Shown here piece by piece: positions 1 through 7,297 of a DNA stretch of 35,637 nt (positions within the stretch are counted from its first letter, which is position 1; each line of letters begins with the position of its first letter). The position numbers were made by a program, and so were the translations under genes. The stretch lies in the NCBI GenBank assembly GCA_006218045.1, contig VBWB01000012.1:1-35637 (forward strand), given 5' to 3'. Under the pieces are notes generated by a model that saw only the letters and a program-made list of their open reading frames with translations, searched no databases and was not told the DNA's origin. This DNA is from Stygiobacter sp. (GTDB lineage: Bacteria; Pseudomonadota; Alphaproteobacteria; Rhodospirillales; Magnetospirillaceae).

Positions 1-174
1 TCGGCCCCTATAAGCCCGCGCGGCGCCTGAGCGGGCCCGTCCACGGGCCGGCCTTCGGCTCCTATAAGCCCGCGCGGCGCCTGAGCGGGCCCGTCCACGG
101 GGCGGCCTTCGGCCCCTATAAGCGCCCGCGCGGCGCCTGAGCGGGCCCGTCCACGGGCCGGCCTTCGGCCCCTA
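1..174. repeat. GC-rich tandem repeat, about 3.2 units of 54-56 bp
   Basis: Units start at 1, 55 and 109, with a partial fourth at 165-174. The first two are 54 bp and differ at only a couple of positions; the third has a 2-bp insertion. Each unit contains the self-complementary core GGCCCGTCCACGGGCC, which can form a strong hairpin. The array ends just before the stop codon of the minus-strand cNMP-binding gene (177), so it could act as a transcription end or RNA-stabilising structure. An inverted related copy lies at 6784-6877. There are no unique spacers, so it is not a CRISPR array. Confidence 0.9.
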
Positions 175-176
175 AC

Positions 177-524
177 TCACCCCACCAGCTTGGCGAAGTT
201 GCGCACGTTATTGATGAGGATGCCGATCAGGCGGCTGACGAAGGGATCGACGCCGACCAGCTTGCTTTCAAACACCGCACGCGGCAGCAAGATGGCGGTG
301 ACGTCGGTCCGTGCCCGTGCGGTGGCCATGCGCGGGGCGCCGTCGATCAGGGCCATCTCGCCGAAAATGGCGTTTTCCTGCAATTCGGCGATCATCAGCC
401 GGCCACAGCTCAACTCGACGGCGCCAGTCTGGATGATATAGGCGACCGCGCCGGTATCGCCTTCGCGGAAAATGGTTTCGCCGGCGGGGAAAAAACGGCG
501 TTCCAGAACATTGTTGATGGCCAT
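177..524 (-). CDS. Single-domain cyclic-nucleotide-binding (CRP-like) protein
   Basis: About 115 residues forming one cNMP-binding beta-barrel. The N-terminal part carries a FREGD-type turn, and the phosphate-binding cassette reads FGEMALIDGAPRMATARA, with the Glu and Arg that contact the cyclic nucleotide in this family. There is no helix-turn-helix or enzymatic domain, so it is probably a small sensor or partner protein and not a DNA-binding regulator. The start is uncertain. The ATG at 524 gives a conserved-looking N-terminus, but an in-frame ATG at 548 would add MQPEPPPP. The two are separated by a run of 11 G (526-536), and a GGAG lies just beyond it. It is the last gene of the guaA-purT group, about 80 bp after the YffB-like gene. 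The target of the signal is not visible. Confidence 0.75.
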   Translation of the reverse strand: MAINNVLERRFFPAGETIFREGDTGAVAYIIQTGAVELSCGRLMIAELQENAIFGEMALIDGAPRMATARARTDVTAILLPRAVFESKLVGVDPFVSRLIGILINNVRNFAKLVG

Positions 525-605
525 CGGGGGGGGGGGCTCCGGCTGCATGGCCGTCCATCATAGGGCAGCTATTGGTGGCGGCAACGGTGCAGACGGTTAT
601 GTGGC

Positions 606-953
606 TCAACCGGGGAAGAGAGCCTGATAACGTTCGGGCTTGAAACCGATTTCCACGATGTCGCCGCTTTCCAACACCGGGCGCTTGATCATGGACGGCT
701 GGGCCAGCATCAAGGCGATGGCCTTGTCCCGGTCCAGGTCCGCCCGCGCCTCGTCGGGCAACTTGCGAAAAGTGGTGCCGGCGCGGTTGATGACCTTTTC
801 CCAACCGGCGGCGTCGCACCAGCGTTCCAGCATGGTGCGGCTCACCCCGACTTTCTTGACGTCGTGGAAGTCATAGGCGATGCCTTGGCCGTCCAGCCAG
901 ACGAAGGCCTTCTTCATGGTGTCGCAGGCCTTGATGCCGTGGATGGTGACCAT
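606..953 (-). CDS. ArsC/Spx family protein, YffB-like
   Basis: About 115 residues with the thioredoxin-fold ArsC/Spx pattern of the YffB subgroup: an N-terminal GIKACDTMKKA segment with a single conserved Cys, then TTFRKL and IKRPVL motifs, ending shortly after GFKPERY. Family members are glutathione-dependent reductases or Spx-type proteins; YffB itself has no firmly assigned substrate, so true arsenate reduction should not be assumed. The ATG at 953 follows the purT stop (955-957) by one base, suggesting translational coupling. An in-frame ATG at 965 (MAAEMVTIHG) is the alternative. It sits between purT and the cNMP-binding gene on the same strand. Confidence 0.85.
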   Translation of the reverse strand: MVTIHGIKACDTMKKAFVWLDGQGIAYDFHDVKKVGVSRTMLERWCDAAGWEKVINRAGTTFRKLPDEARADLDRDKAIALMLAQPSMIKRPVLESGDIVEIGFKPERYQALFPG

Positions 954-954
954 C

Positions 955-2136
955 TCAGCCGCCATGGACGATCTTGATCTTGGCCGCAGCGGCGCGGGCG
1001 GCGGCGCGGGCATCGTCGGTGGTGCCGTCCCTGGCCAGGGTCAGGGCGACGCCCATGCGGCGATAGGGCCGGGTGGTCGGCTTATTGAAGATGCGGATAT
1101 CCACGTCGATGCCGGACGTCGGCGGCACCAATGCCTCGGCCAAGCCGGTGACGGTGAAGTCACTGGAATCGCGGTCGGCCAGGATGACGGCGCTGGCGCT
1201 GGGGCCGTGTTGGCGGATGGCCGGGATGGGCAGGCCCAAGATGGCGCGGGCGTGCAGATCAAACTCGGTCAGGTTCTGCGAGATCAAGGTCACCATGCCG
1301 GTGTCGTGCGGGCGCGGTGACAGTTCCGAGAAGATGACGCGGTCGCCCTTGACGAAGAACTCGACGCCGAACAGGCCATAGCCGCCCAGATTGTCGACCA
1401 CCGCCTTGGCCATGTCCTGGGCGGCGGCGACGGCTTGCGCCGTCATCGGCGTCGGCTGCCAGCTTTCCTGATAATCGCCGCGTTCCTGGCGGTGGCCGAT
1501 GGGGTCGCAGAACAGCACGCCGTCGCGGGTGCGGATGGTCAGAAGGGTGATTTCATAATCGAAATCGATGAAGGCCTCGACGATGACGCGGCTGCGGTCG
1601 CCGCGCATGCCGGCCACCGCATAATCCCAGGCGGCATCCACCCTCTGGGCGTCCCGCACCGTGCTTTGGCCCTTGCCCGACGACGACATCACCGGCTTGA
1701 TCACGCAGGGCAGGCCGACCTTGGCCACCGCGTCGCGCATCTCGTCCAGGGTCTCGGCATACAGATAGGTCGAGGTCGGCAGGTTCAATTCCGCCGCCGC
1801 CACTTCGCGGATGCGGTCGCGGTTCATGGTCATGAGGGTGGCGCGCGCCGACGGCACCACGTTGAGGCCGGCATCCTCGTATTGCTTCAGCACCTCGGTG
1901 CGGATGGCCTCGACCTCGGGGACGATGTAATCGGGCTGGTGCTTGTCGATGGCCGCGCCCAGGGCAGCGCCGTCGAGCATGGAGAACACTTCGGCCTCGT
2001 CCGCCACCTGCATGGCCGGGGCGCCGGCATAGGCATCGCAGGCGATGACATGGGCGCCCAGCCGCTTGGCCGAAATGACGAATTCACGGCCCAGTTCACC
2101 CGAGCCCAGCAGAAGGATTTTGGCGGTGGCGGTCAT
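955..2136 (-). CDS. purT: Formate-dependent phosphoribosylglycinamide formyltransferase (GAR transformylase 2)
   Basis: About 393 residues, the usual PurT length. PurT makes formyl-GAR from GAR, formate and ATP in purine synthesis, replacing the folate-dependent PurN step. The protein begins with an ATP-grasp pre-domain (LLLGSGELGREF), has the ATP-binding SSSGKGQS loop, the FVKGDRVIFSELSPRPHDTG metal/nucleotide segment and the C-terminal RRMGVALT region. The ATG at 2136 is preferred over a GTG at 2151 because GGGAG (2146-2150), formed by the end of guaA, sits at good spacing. It follows the guaA stop by 5 bp, so guaA and purT are very likely one transcript, coupling two purine steps. Confidence 0.95.
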   Translation of the reverse strand: MTATAKILLLGSGELGREFVISAKRLGAHVIACDAYAGAPAMQVADEAEVFSMLDGAALGAAIDKHQPDYIVPEVEAIRTEVLKQYEDAGLNVVPSARATLMTMNRDRIREVAAAELNLPTSTYLYAETLDEMRDAVAKVGLPCVIKPVMSSSGKGQSTVRDAQRVDAAWDYAVAGMRGDRSRVIVEAFIDFDYEITLLTIRTRDGVLFCDPIGHRQERGDYQESWQPTPMTAQAVAAAQDMAKAVVDNLGGYGLFGVEFFVKGDRVIFSELSPRPHDTGMVTLISQNLTEFDLHARAILGLPIPAIRQHGPSASAVILADRDSSDFTVTGLAEALVPPTSGIDVDIRIFNKPTTRPYRRMGVALTLARDGTTDDARAAARAAAAKIKIVHGG

Positions 2137-2141
2137 CGGCG

Positions 2142-3695
2142 TTACTCCCACTCGATCGTCCCCGGCGGCTTGCTGGTCACGTCATAGGTCACCCGGTTGA
2201 TGCCCTTGCATTCGTTGATGATGCGATTGGCGACGCGGCCGAGGAAGGCCATGTCGAAGGGGTAGAAATCGGCGGTCATGCCGTCGGTGGAGGTCACCGC
2301 CCGCAAAGCGCAGGCGTAATCATACGAGCGCGAATCGCCCATGACGCCGACGGTGCGCACCGGCAGCAGCACGGTGAAAGCCTGCCAGATGGCGTCATAA
2401 AGACCGGCGTTGCGGATTTCCTCCAGATAGATGGCGTCGGCCTTCTTCAGGATTTCCAGCTTGTCGCGGGTGATTTCCTGGCCGGGAATGCGGATGGCCA
2501 GGCCGGGGCCGGGGAAGGGGTGGCGCCCGACCATTTCGTCGGGCAGGCCCAGTTCGCGGCCCAGTTCGCGCACCTCGTCCTTGAACAATTCGCGCAAGGG
2601 TTCCACCAGCTTCATGTTCATGCGTTCGGGCAGGCCGCCCACATTGTGGTGACTTTTGATGGTGACGCTGGGGCCGCCGATGAACGACACGCTTTCGATG
2701 ACGTCCGGGTACAACGTGCCCTGGGCCAGGAAATCGGCACCGCCGACCCGCTTGGCCTCTTCCTCGAACACGTCGATGAACAAGCCGCCGATGGTCTTGC
2801 GCTTCTGTTCCGGGTCGGTCATGCCGGCCAGCCGGCCTAGGAACAGGTCGGAGGCGTCCTTATGCACCAGATTGATGTTGAAACGGTCGCGGAAGACGCT
2901 GACCACCTGTTCCGATTCCCCCAGGCGCATCAGGCCGTGATCCACATAGACGCAGGTCAGTTGATCGCCGATGGCCTCATGGATCAAGGCGGCGACCACC
3001 GAGGAATCGACGCCGCCGGACAGGCCGCAGATCACCCGGCCCGTGCCCACCTGCTGGCGGATCTTGGCGATGGCCTGATCCTTGAAGGCGGCCATGGTCC
3101 AGTCGCCGGTGCAGCCGGCGACATTGTGGGTGAAGTTCTTCAGCAATTGGGCGCCGTGCGGGGTGTGCACCACCTCGGGATGGAACTGCACGGCGTAGAA
3201 GCGGCGGTCGTCATCGGCGATGGCAGCGAACGGCGCCCCTTCCGAGGTGCCGACGACGCGGAAGCCGTCGGGCAGAGCAGTGACGCGGTCGCCGTGGCTC
3301 ATCCACACCTGTTCTTTGCCGCCCTTGGCCCACACGCCGGTGAAAAGCGCGCAATCGTCGATGATGTCCACATAGGCGCGGCCGAATTCGCGATGATCGC
3401 CCGGCTCGACCTTGCCGCCCAATTGTTCGCACATGGTCTGCTGGCCGTAACAGATGCCCAGGACCGGCACACCTAAGGAGAACACCACTTCGGGGGCGCG
3501 CGGGCTGCTGGCTTCGGCGACGGAACTGGGCCCGCCCGACAGGATGATGGCCTTGGGCGCGAACTGGGCCAGGGATTCGGCGCTCACCCGGTTGAAGGGG
3601 TGGATTTCGCAATAGACGCCGCTTTCGCGCACCCGGCGCGCGATCAGCTGGGTCACCTGGCTGCCGAAATCAAGGATCAGGACGCGGTCGGACAT
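2142..3695 (-). CDS. guaA: GMP synthase (glutamine-hydrolysing)
   Basis: 517 residues, full length. It converts XMP, ATP and glutamine to GMP in the cytoplasm. The N-terminal class I glutamine amidotransferase domain has the nucleophile Cys82 in GICYGQQ and the His172-Pro-Glu174 pair (FHPEVVHT). The ATP-pyrophosphatase domain has the P-loop SGGVDSS at 226-232. The C-terminal dimerisation domain ends in [15 protein letters not shown], as in canonical GuaA. It is the first gene of the minus-strand guaA-purT-YffB-like-cNMP group. A strong hairpin at 3765-3796 upstream probably ends the preceding transcript and insulates guaA. Confidence 0.98.
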   Translation of the reverse strand: MSDRVLILDFGSQVTQLIARRVRESGVYCEIHPFNRVSAESLAQFAPKAIILSGGPSSVAEASSPRAPEVVFSLGVPVLGICYGQQTMCEQLGGKVEPGDHREFGRAYVDIIDDCALFTGVWAKGGKEQVWMSHGDRVTALPDGFRVVGTSEGAPFAAIADDDRRFYAVQFHPEVVHTPHGAQLLKNFTHNVAGCTGDWTMAAFKDQAIAKIRQQVGTGRVICGLSGGVDSSVVAALIHEAIGDQLTCVYVDHGLMRLGESEQVVSVFRDRFNINLVHKDASDLFLGRLAGMTDPEQKRKTIGGLFIDVFEEEAKRVGGADFLAQGTLYPDVIESVSFIGGPSVTIKSHHNVGGLPERMNMKLVEPLRELFKDEVRELGRELGLPDEMVGRHPFPGPGLAIRIPGQEITRDKLEILKKADAIYLEEIRNAGLYDAIWQAFTVLLPVRTVGVMGDSRSYDYACALRAVTSTDGMTADFYPFDMAFLGRVANRIINECKGINRVTYDVTSKPPGTIEWE

Positions 3696-3764
3696 GACGG
3701 GCCTCGGGAAAGCGGGGAGGGTTGGGCGCGCACTCTAGCCCCAAGCCTGGGGCGGGGGCAAGAA

Positions 3765-3796
3765 ACAAGGCCCGCGCCTTGCGGCGCGGGCCTTGT
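3765..3796 (-). terminator. Hairpin terminator after the small membrane protein gene
   Basis: Perfect 14-bp arms (3765-3778 and 3783-3796) enclose a 4-nt loop. On the minus strand the stem is followed by TTTCTT, a short T-rich tract. It lies about 60 bp downstream of the 3856-4071 gene and about 70 bp upstream of guaA. The stem is very strong and the T tract weak, so termination is likely but not certain. Confidence 0.65.
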
Positions 3797-3855
3797 CGAA
3801 AGGGGGAGAAGCCGGCCCCGTTGAATGTGGGGGGACAGGGCCGGTTCCCAAAGCG

Positions 3856-4071
3856 TCAGCCGCGCGTGCGGATGATCGCCTTTTCCATCCAGGTGGCCAG
3901 CAGGCCGAACGCCGCCAGCATGCACAGGCCCAGCGGCACCAGAACCCACAGATCGGCGGTGCTGAAGCTGGTGGCCTGGCCCTTGATCATCAGCGCATTG
4001 ACCAGCACCCAGGCCAAAACCGGGGCGGCCATGGCCAAAACCAGCAGATAGGGAAGAATGCGCAAAATCAT
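3856..4071 (-). CDS. Small two-helix membrane protein, unknown function
   Basis: 71 residues or fewer with two hydrophobic segments (roughly residues 5-27 and 40-64) and a basic C-terminus (EKAIIRTRG), predicting an inner-membrane hairpin. I do not recognise a family. The start is unusual. GGAG abuts the ATG at 4071 with no spacer, while the in-frame TTG at 4065 has a normal 6-nt spacing. A TATAGA hexamer at 4084-4089 would place transcription start only about 6 nt before the ATG, so near-leaderless translation is also possible. It is followed by the 3765-3796 hairpin and is separate from guaA. Confidence 0.6.
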   Translation of the reverse strand: MILRILPYLLVLAMAAPVLAWVLVNALMIKGQATSFSTADLWVLVPLGLCMLAAFGLLATWMEKAIIRTRG

Positions 4072-4167
4072 CTCCGTCTAGAATCTATAATCAATTTAAG
4101 ATTAATTCGCGGGTTTTAACCGAGCCCCGCGCACAAGTCAAGCACCGGGAAAATAACAATAATTATT

Positions 4168-4437
4168 TTATGGATTTGACTCGCGGTTGAGATTGATGGT
4201 GCAAACCACGCGCAGCAACGAGGCGAAATTGCCGATTTCGCCGCGCCGTTCGATGACTTCGTCATGCAATTGGGTGAGGAACTGCGCCAGGCTCAGCCCC
4301 CCCGCGGCGGCGATGTCCTCGAGAATCTGCCAAAAGCGTCGTTCAAGCTTGATGCTGGTGACGACGCCGCCGATACGCACCGACCGCGCCACGCTTTGAT
4401 AGAGCGACGGGTCGGTACTGGCATAGATGTCGCACAT
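4168..4437 (-). CDS. Ribbon-helix-helix domain protein (RHH_4 type)
   Basis: 89 residues. The core resembles the RHH_4 family: a beta strand (GVVTSIKLERRF) followed by two helices (WQILEDIAAAGGLSLAQFLTQL) and a conserved tail (NFASLLRVVCTINL). Ribbon-helix-helix proteins dimerise and bind DNA through the strand pair; the RHH_4 subgroup is common in alphaproteobacteria and has no settled role. The ATG at 4437 has GGAGG 5 nt upstream and is preferred to the in-frame ATG at 4455. It lies 41 bp after the DJ-1/PfpI gene on the same strand and may be co-transcribed. The stop lies inside an AT-rich palindrome-like tract (about 4150-4170). Confidence 0.8.
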   Translation of the reverse strand: MCDIYASTDPSLYQSVARSVRIGGVVTSIKLERRFWQILEDIAAAGGLSLAQFLTQLHDEVIERRGEIGNFASLLRVVCTINLNRESNP

Positions 4438-4478
4438 GACGGCCTCCGACGGCAAAAGCGGATGGCCGTCAGCATAGC

Positions 4479-5063
4479 TCAGTCATGACTGATCCTGGTG
4501 CCCAAAACCGCCAGGAACTGGGCCATCCAGGCCGGATGGGCGGGCCAGGCCGGGGCGGTGACCAGATGGCCGTCGGTGACGGCGCCGTCGATGGCGATAT
4601 CGGCGTAAACGCCGCCGGCCAGGGTGACTTCGGGGGCGCAGGCCGGATAGGCGGAAACCCGCTTGCCGGTCAGGATGCCGGCGGCGGCCAGCAATTGGGC
4701 GCCGTGACAGATGGCGGCGATGGGTTTGCCGGCGGCATCGAAGGCGCGGACCAGATCCAGCACCGCCGCATCCAGGCGCAGATATTCCGGTGCGCGACCG
4801 CCGGGGATGACCACGGCGTCGTAAGCGGCGGCATCAGCCCCGGCGAAATCGGCGTTCAGGGTGAAGTTGTGGCCACGCTTTTCGCTGTAGGTCTGGTCGC
4901 CCTCGAAATCGTGGATGGCGGTGCGGATCTGCTGGCCGGCGGTTTTGCCGGGGCAGACGGCATCGACGGCATGACCGACGGCGAGCAGGATTTGAAACGG
5001 CACCATGGTTTCGTAATCCTCGGCATAATCGCCGACGATCATCAGAATTTTCTTGGCGGCCAT
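4479..5063 (-). CDS. DJ-1/PfpI family protein
   Basis: 194 residues of the class I glutamine-amidotransferase-like fold used by DJ-1/PfpI proteins. The nucleophile elbow is AICHGAQLL with Cys119 and His120, and an acidic partner lies in the N-terminal GDYAEDYE segment (Glu15 position). Members include chaperone/deglycase, glyoxalase III and cysteine-protease-like proteins; the substrate cannot be told from sequence. There is no signal peptide, so it is cytoplasmic. The start has AGGGAGGG at normal spacing. It probably heads a transcript that continues into the ribbon-helix-helix gene. Confidence 0.9.
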   Translation of the reverse strand: MAAKKILMIVGDYAEDYETMVPFQILLAVGHAVDAVCPGKTAGQQIRTAIHDFEGDQTYSEKRGHNFTLNADFAGADAAAYDAVVIPGGRAPEYLRLDAAVLDLVRAFDAAGKPIAAICHGAQLLAAAGILTGKRVSAYPACAPEVTLAGGVYADIAIDGAVTDGHLVTAPAWPAHPAWMAQFLAVLGTRISHD

Positions 5064-5221
5064 GTTGCGGCCCTCCCTGTGATTATGGTTGTGGGCGGCA
5101 TTATGGTATTACCAGAGGCGCGATGGGTAACACCCCGGTACTACGCTTGCCCGTTGTCAAGGTCAGCCGCCTCGGTCGCGTCTAATTTGGCCCGGATTTC
5201 GCTTTGATCCGGGGAATGAAC

Positions 5222-5710
5222 ATGCCGCGTGCGTCTTGGGTGTTGCTGTTGGCCGGCCTGCTGTTATCGGCCTGTTATCAGGTGTCGCCGCCGGTGGTCG
5301 AGAGCGGAACCGCGCTGCCCGGCTGGCGTGACGGGATTTATGGCCGCGACGACGGCACCCAGGTGGATATCCGCTGGGATGGCGATCAGGGCGGCTTCGT
5401 CATCGGCGCCGGCGGCGTGGCGCGGCTGGAGGCTTTGGCCAACGGGCTTTATCTGGTCGATTATCAGGCGGAACGCCGCATCACCTTGCTGGCCCGTCGG
5501 GCCGACGACGGTGACATCATTTTCGTCCAACCCGAAGCCCTGGCGGAACGCCGCTGGCTGGCCAGCCACCAATTGGGCCTCCGTCCGGGACCGATCCCGC
5601 GGCTGGAAGGTGGGGCGGCGGCCATCCGCCATTATTTCGCCGATCTCGCCCGCCATGTGCCGGCCAGTGAGCTGCGCGAGGCGGCGCGGCTGCGCTGGCT
5701 GCATTCGTAA
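5222..5710 (+). CDS. Putative lipoprotein
   Basis: 162 residues. The N-terminus is a lipoprotein signal: basic start, hydrophobic stretch, then the lipobox LLLSAC with Cys at about position 18, so the mature protein should be lipid-anchored in the periplasm or outer membrane. The rest has no family I recognise; it is beta-rich looking with several Gly-Asp turns. The ATG at 5222 is chosen because GGGG (5211-5214) is 7 nt upstream; the earlier in-frame ATG at 5216 is too close. The transporter that follows is in the same frame, about 66 bp on. Confidence 0.75.
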   Translation: MPRASWVLLLAGLLLSACYQVSPPVVESGTALPGWRDGIYGRDDGTQVDIRWDGDQGGFVIGAGGVARLEALANGLYLVDYQAERRITLLARRADDGDIIFVQPEALAERRWLASHQLGLRPGPIPRLEGGAAAIRHYFADLARHVPASELREAARLRWLHS

Positions 5711-5776
5711 CTTGATTGCCGGGGCCGGCTGACCCATACAAGGGACGCACCGACACTGAACCCGGAGCTTGCCGCC

Positions 5777-6772
5777 TTGGCCGTCGCCAATCCTCCCGTC
5801 ACCTCCTCGCTCGGCGAAGCCGGCATGGTCTATGCCTTCGCCGTCAAGGACGGCAAGGCGCAGCCGTTCCGCCCGCTGACCGATGCGGCGGCGCCGGCGG
5901 ATTTCGTCTGGATTCACGTCAACTTCGCCACCGAACCGGGGCGGCAATGGTTGTTGCGGCAATCGGGACTGCCGCGGCAACTGGCCTCGATGATGCTGGA
6001 CCGCAACGAGGAACCGGGCGCCCAGGTGTTCGGCAATGGCTGCCTGATCGTGCTGGAGGACCGCCTGCGCGATTTCGACGCCGATGGCGGCGAGTTGGCG
6101 GAAATCCATGTGTGGCTGGAAGCCAACCGGCTGATCACCGGGCGCTGGCGTCCCCTGGCCGCCACCGACCGCCTGCGCTTTCGTCTGGAAGTGGGCGAGG
6201 CGCCGCCCACCGCGCCGGCGCTGTTCTTTCACCTGCTGGAAGAAACCATCGCCGATCTCGAGGCTTTCGGCCGCAAGGTGCGTCGTCGTTTCGACGCCCT
6301 GGAAGACATGGTATTGGACGATGCCGCCGACGGCGTCGCCGGCGAACTCGGCGCCATCCGCCGCGAGGCCATCAAGCTGCGCCGCCGGGCCATGCCCTTG
6401 CGGCAATTGTTTTCCCGCCTGCAAAACACTCTGCCCGCCTGGGTCAAGGACGAAGAGGGCGAGCGCTTCGAGCCCCTGTTGGCGAGGGTCGAGCGGGCCA
6501 TGGGCGATTTGCAGGATTGCGTCGAGCAATCGCGCCTGCTGCATGACGAATTCGCCGCCCGCTCGGCGGAACGGTCGGGCCGCAATCTTTACATCCTGTC
6601 GGTATTGTCGGCAGTGATGCTGCCGCTCAATCTGGTCACCGGTCTGTTCGGCATGAACGTCGCCGGCCTGCCCGGTCTTGAGGACGCGCGGGCATTCTGG
6701 TGGATATTGCTGGGCATGGTCGGCTTCACCGCCGCGGTGATGATCTGGTTCAAACGCAAGCGCTGGTTCTGA
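5777..6772 (+). CDS. CorA/ZntB family divalent-cation transporter
   Basis: 331 residues. The long N-terminal cytoplasmic domain is followed by a helical stalk (EETIADLEAFGRKVRRR to HDEFAARSAERSGRN). Two C-terminal transmembrane helices are joined by the signature TGLFGMNVAGLPG. The GMN motif defines CorA proteins, and the GMNVAGLPG loop and W-rich end resemble the ZntB branch, which moves Zn rather than Mg, so the cation is uncertain. No ATG gives the full N-terminus; TTG at 5777 with GGAG at 5764-5767 is the likely start. ATG at 5825 would remove 16 residues. Part of the dispersed GC-rich repeat lies just after the stop. Confidence 0.88.
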   Translation: MAVANPPVTSSLGEAGMVYAFAVKDGKAQPFRPLTDAAAPADFVWIHVNFATEPGRQWLLRQSGLPRQLASMMLDRNEEPGAQVFGNGCLIVLEDRLRDFDADGGELAEIHVWLEANRLITGRWRPLAATDRLRFRLEVGEAPPTAPALFFHLLEETIADLEAFGRKVRRRFDALEDMVLDDAADGVAGELGAIRREAIKLRRRAMPLRQLFSRLQNTLPAWVKDEEGERFEPLLARVERAMGDLQDCVEQSRLLHDEFAARSAERSGRNLYILSVLSAVMLPLNLVTGLFGMNVAGLPGLEDARAFWWILLGMVGFTAAVMIWFKRKRWF

Positions 6773-6783
6773 GTCCGGTTCAA

Positions 6784-6877
6784 CCGGCCCGTGGACGGGC
6801 TCGGATTCTGCGCGAAGCGCGGCCCGTGGACGGGCCCACGAGACGCCGCGCGGGCTTAGGGGCCGAAGGCCGGCCCG
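6784..6877. repeat. Inverted copy of the 54-bp GC-rich repeat
   Basis: The best-matching block is about 6816-6865. It is the reverse complement of the 1-174 unit with a few differences, again carrying the self-complementary GGCCCGTGGACGGGCC core. Partial copies flank it at about 6784-6800 and 6866-6877. It lies between the 3' ends of two convergent genes and supplies the stop codon (TAA at 6856-6858) and last residues of the DUF779 gene. The position between converging genes fits a bidirectional transcription-end or RNA-stability role. Confidence 0.85.
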
Positions 6878-7239
6878 CAAGCCCGCTCATCCAGTTCCGC
6901 CGCCTCGGCATCGCTGAACACCCGCGACCGGGTGAGGAAACGCAGGCCTTCCGGCCCCTCCAGCGAAAACATGCCGCCGCGTCCCGGTACCACGTCGATG
7001 ATCAGCTGGGTATGGCGCCAGTACTCGAATTGTGCCCGGCCCATGTAGAACGGGCAGCCGCCCATTTGCCCCAGCAAGACGTCGGCATCGCCTACCAGGA
7101 ACTCGCCCAGGGCGTAACACATGGGGGCGCTGCCGTCGCAGCAGCCGCCCGATTGGTGGAACATCAAGTCCCCGTGCTTGGCCTTCAGCCGCCCGATCAG
7201 CGCCAGCGCCGCATCGGTGGCGATCACCCGTTCGACCAT
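6856..7239 (-). CDS. DUF779 family protein, aldehyde dehydrogenase partner
   Basis: 127 residues matching DUF779. It has the Cys-rich HQSGGCCDGSAPMC segment and GGCPFYM, followed by WRHTQLIIDVVPGRGGMFSLEGPEG. This family is known mainly as a neighbour of acetaldehyde/aldehyde dehydrogenase genes and has no established activity; the clustered cysteines suggest metal or redox chemistry (inference). It lies downstream of the aldehyde dehydrogenase on the same strand but beyond a strong terminator (7256-7285), so expression should depend on read-through or a separate start. The GGAGGG ribosome site lies immediately after the terminator T run. Its last residues are encoded by the GC-rich repeat. 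Confidence 0.92.
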   Translation of the reverse strand: MVERVIATDAALALIGRLKAKHGDLMFHQSGGCCDGSAPMCYALGEFLVGDADVLLGQMGGCPFYMGRAQFEYWRHTQLIIDVVPGRGGMFSLEGPEGLRFLTRSRVFSDAEAAELDERACGPAFGP

Positions 7240-7255
7240 GGCCGCGCCCTCCAGG

Positions 7256-7285
7256 AAAAAAACCCCGGAGCCGAGGGCTCCGGGG
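7256..7285 (-). terminator. Intrinsic terminator between the aldehyde dehydrogenase and DUF779 genes
   Basis: Perfect 10-bp GC-rich arms (7263-7272 and 7276-7285) with a 3-nt loop are followed on the minus strand by seven T (7262-7256). This is a textbook rho-independent terminator 13 bp after the dehydrogenase stop. The ribosome site of the next gene begins within a few bases of the T run. Confidence 0.92.
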
Positions 7286-7297
7286 CAGGGGGGAAGA

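Noticed and set aside
1-174. Possible CRISPR array
   Set aside because: Units are directly abutting with no unique spacers between them, and there are no cas genes.
606-953. Naming the YffB-like gene an arsenate reductase
   Set aside because: The sequence fits YffB within the ArsC/Spx superfamily, and no arsenic resistance genes are nearby.
5264-6880. 538-residue minus-strand frame opposite the lipoprotein and transporter
   Set aside because: Shadow frame crossing two convincingly coding genes and a repeat.
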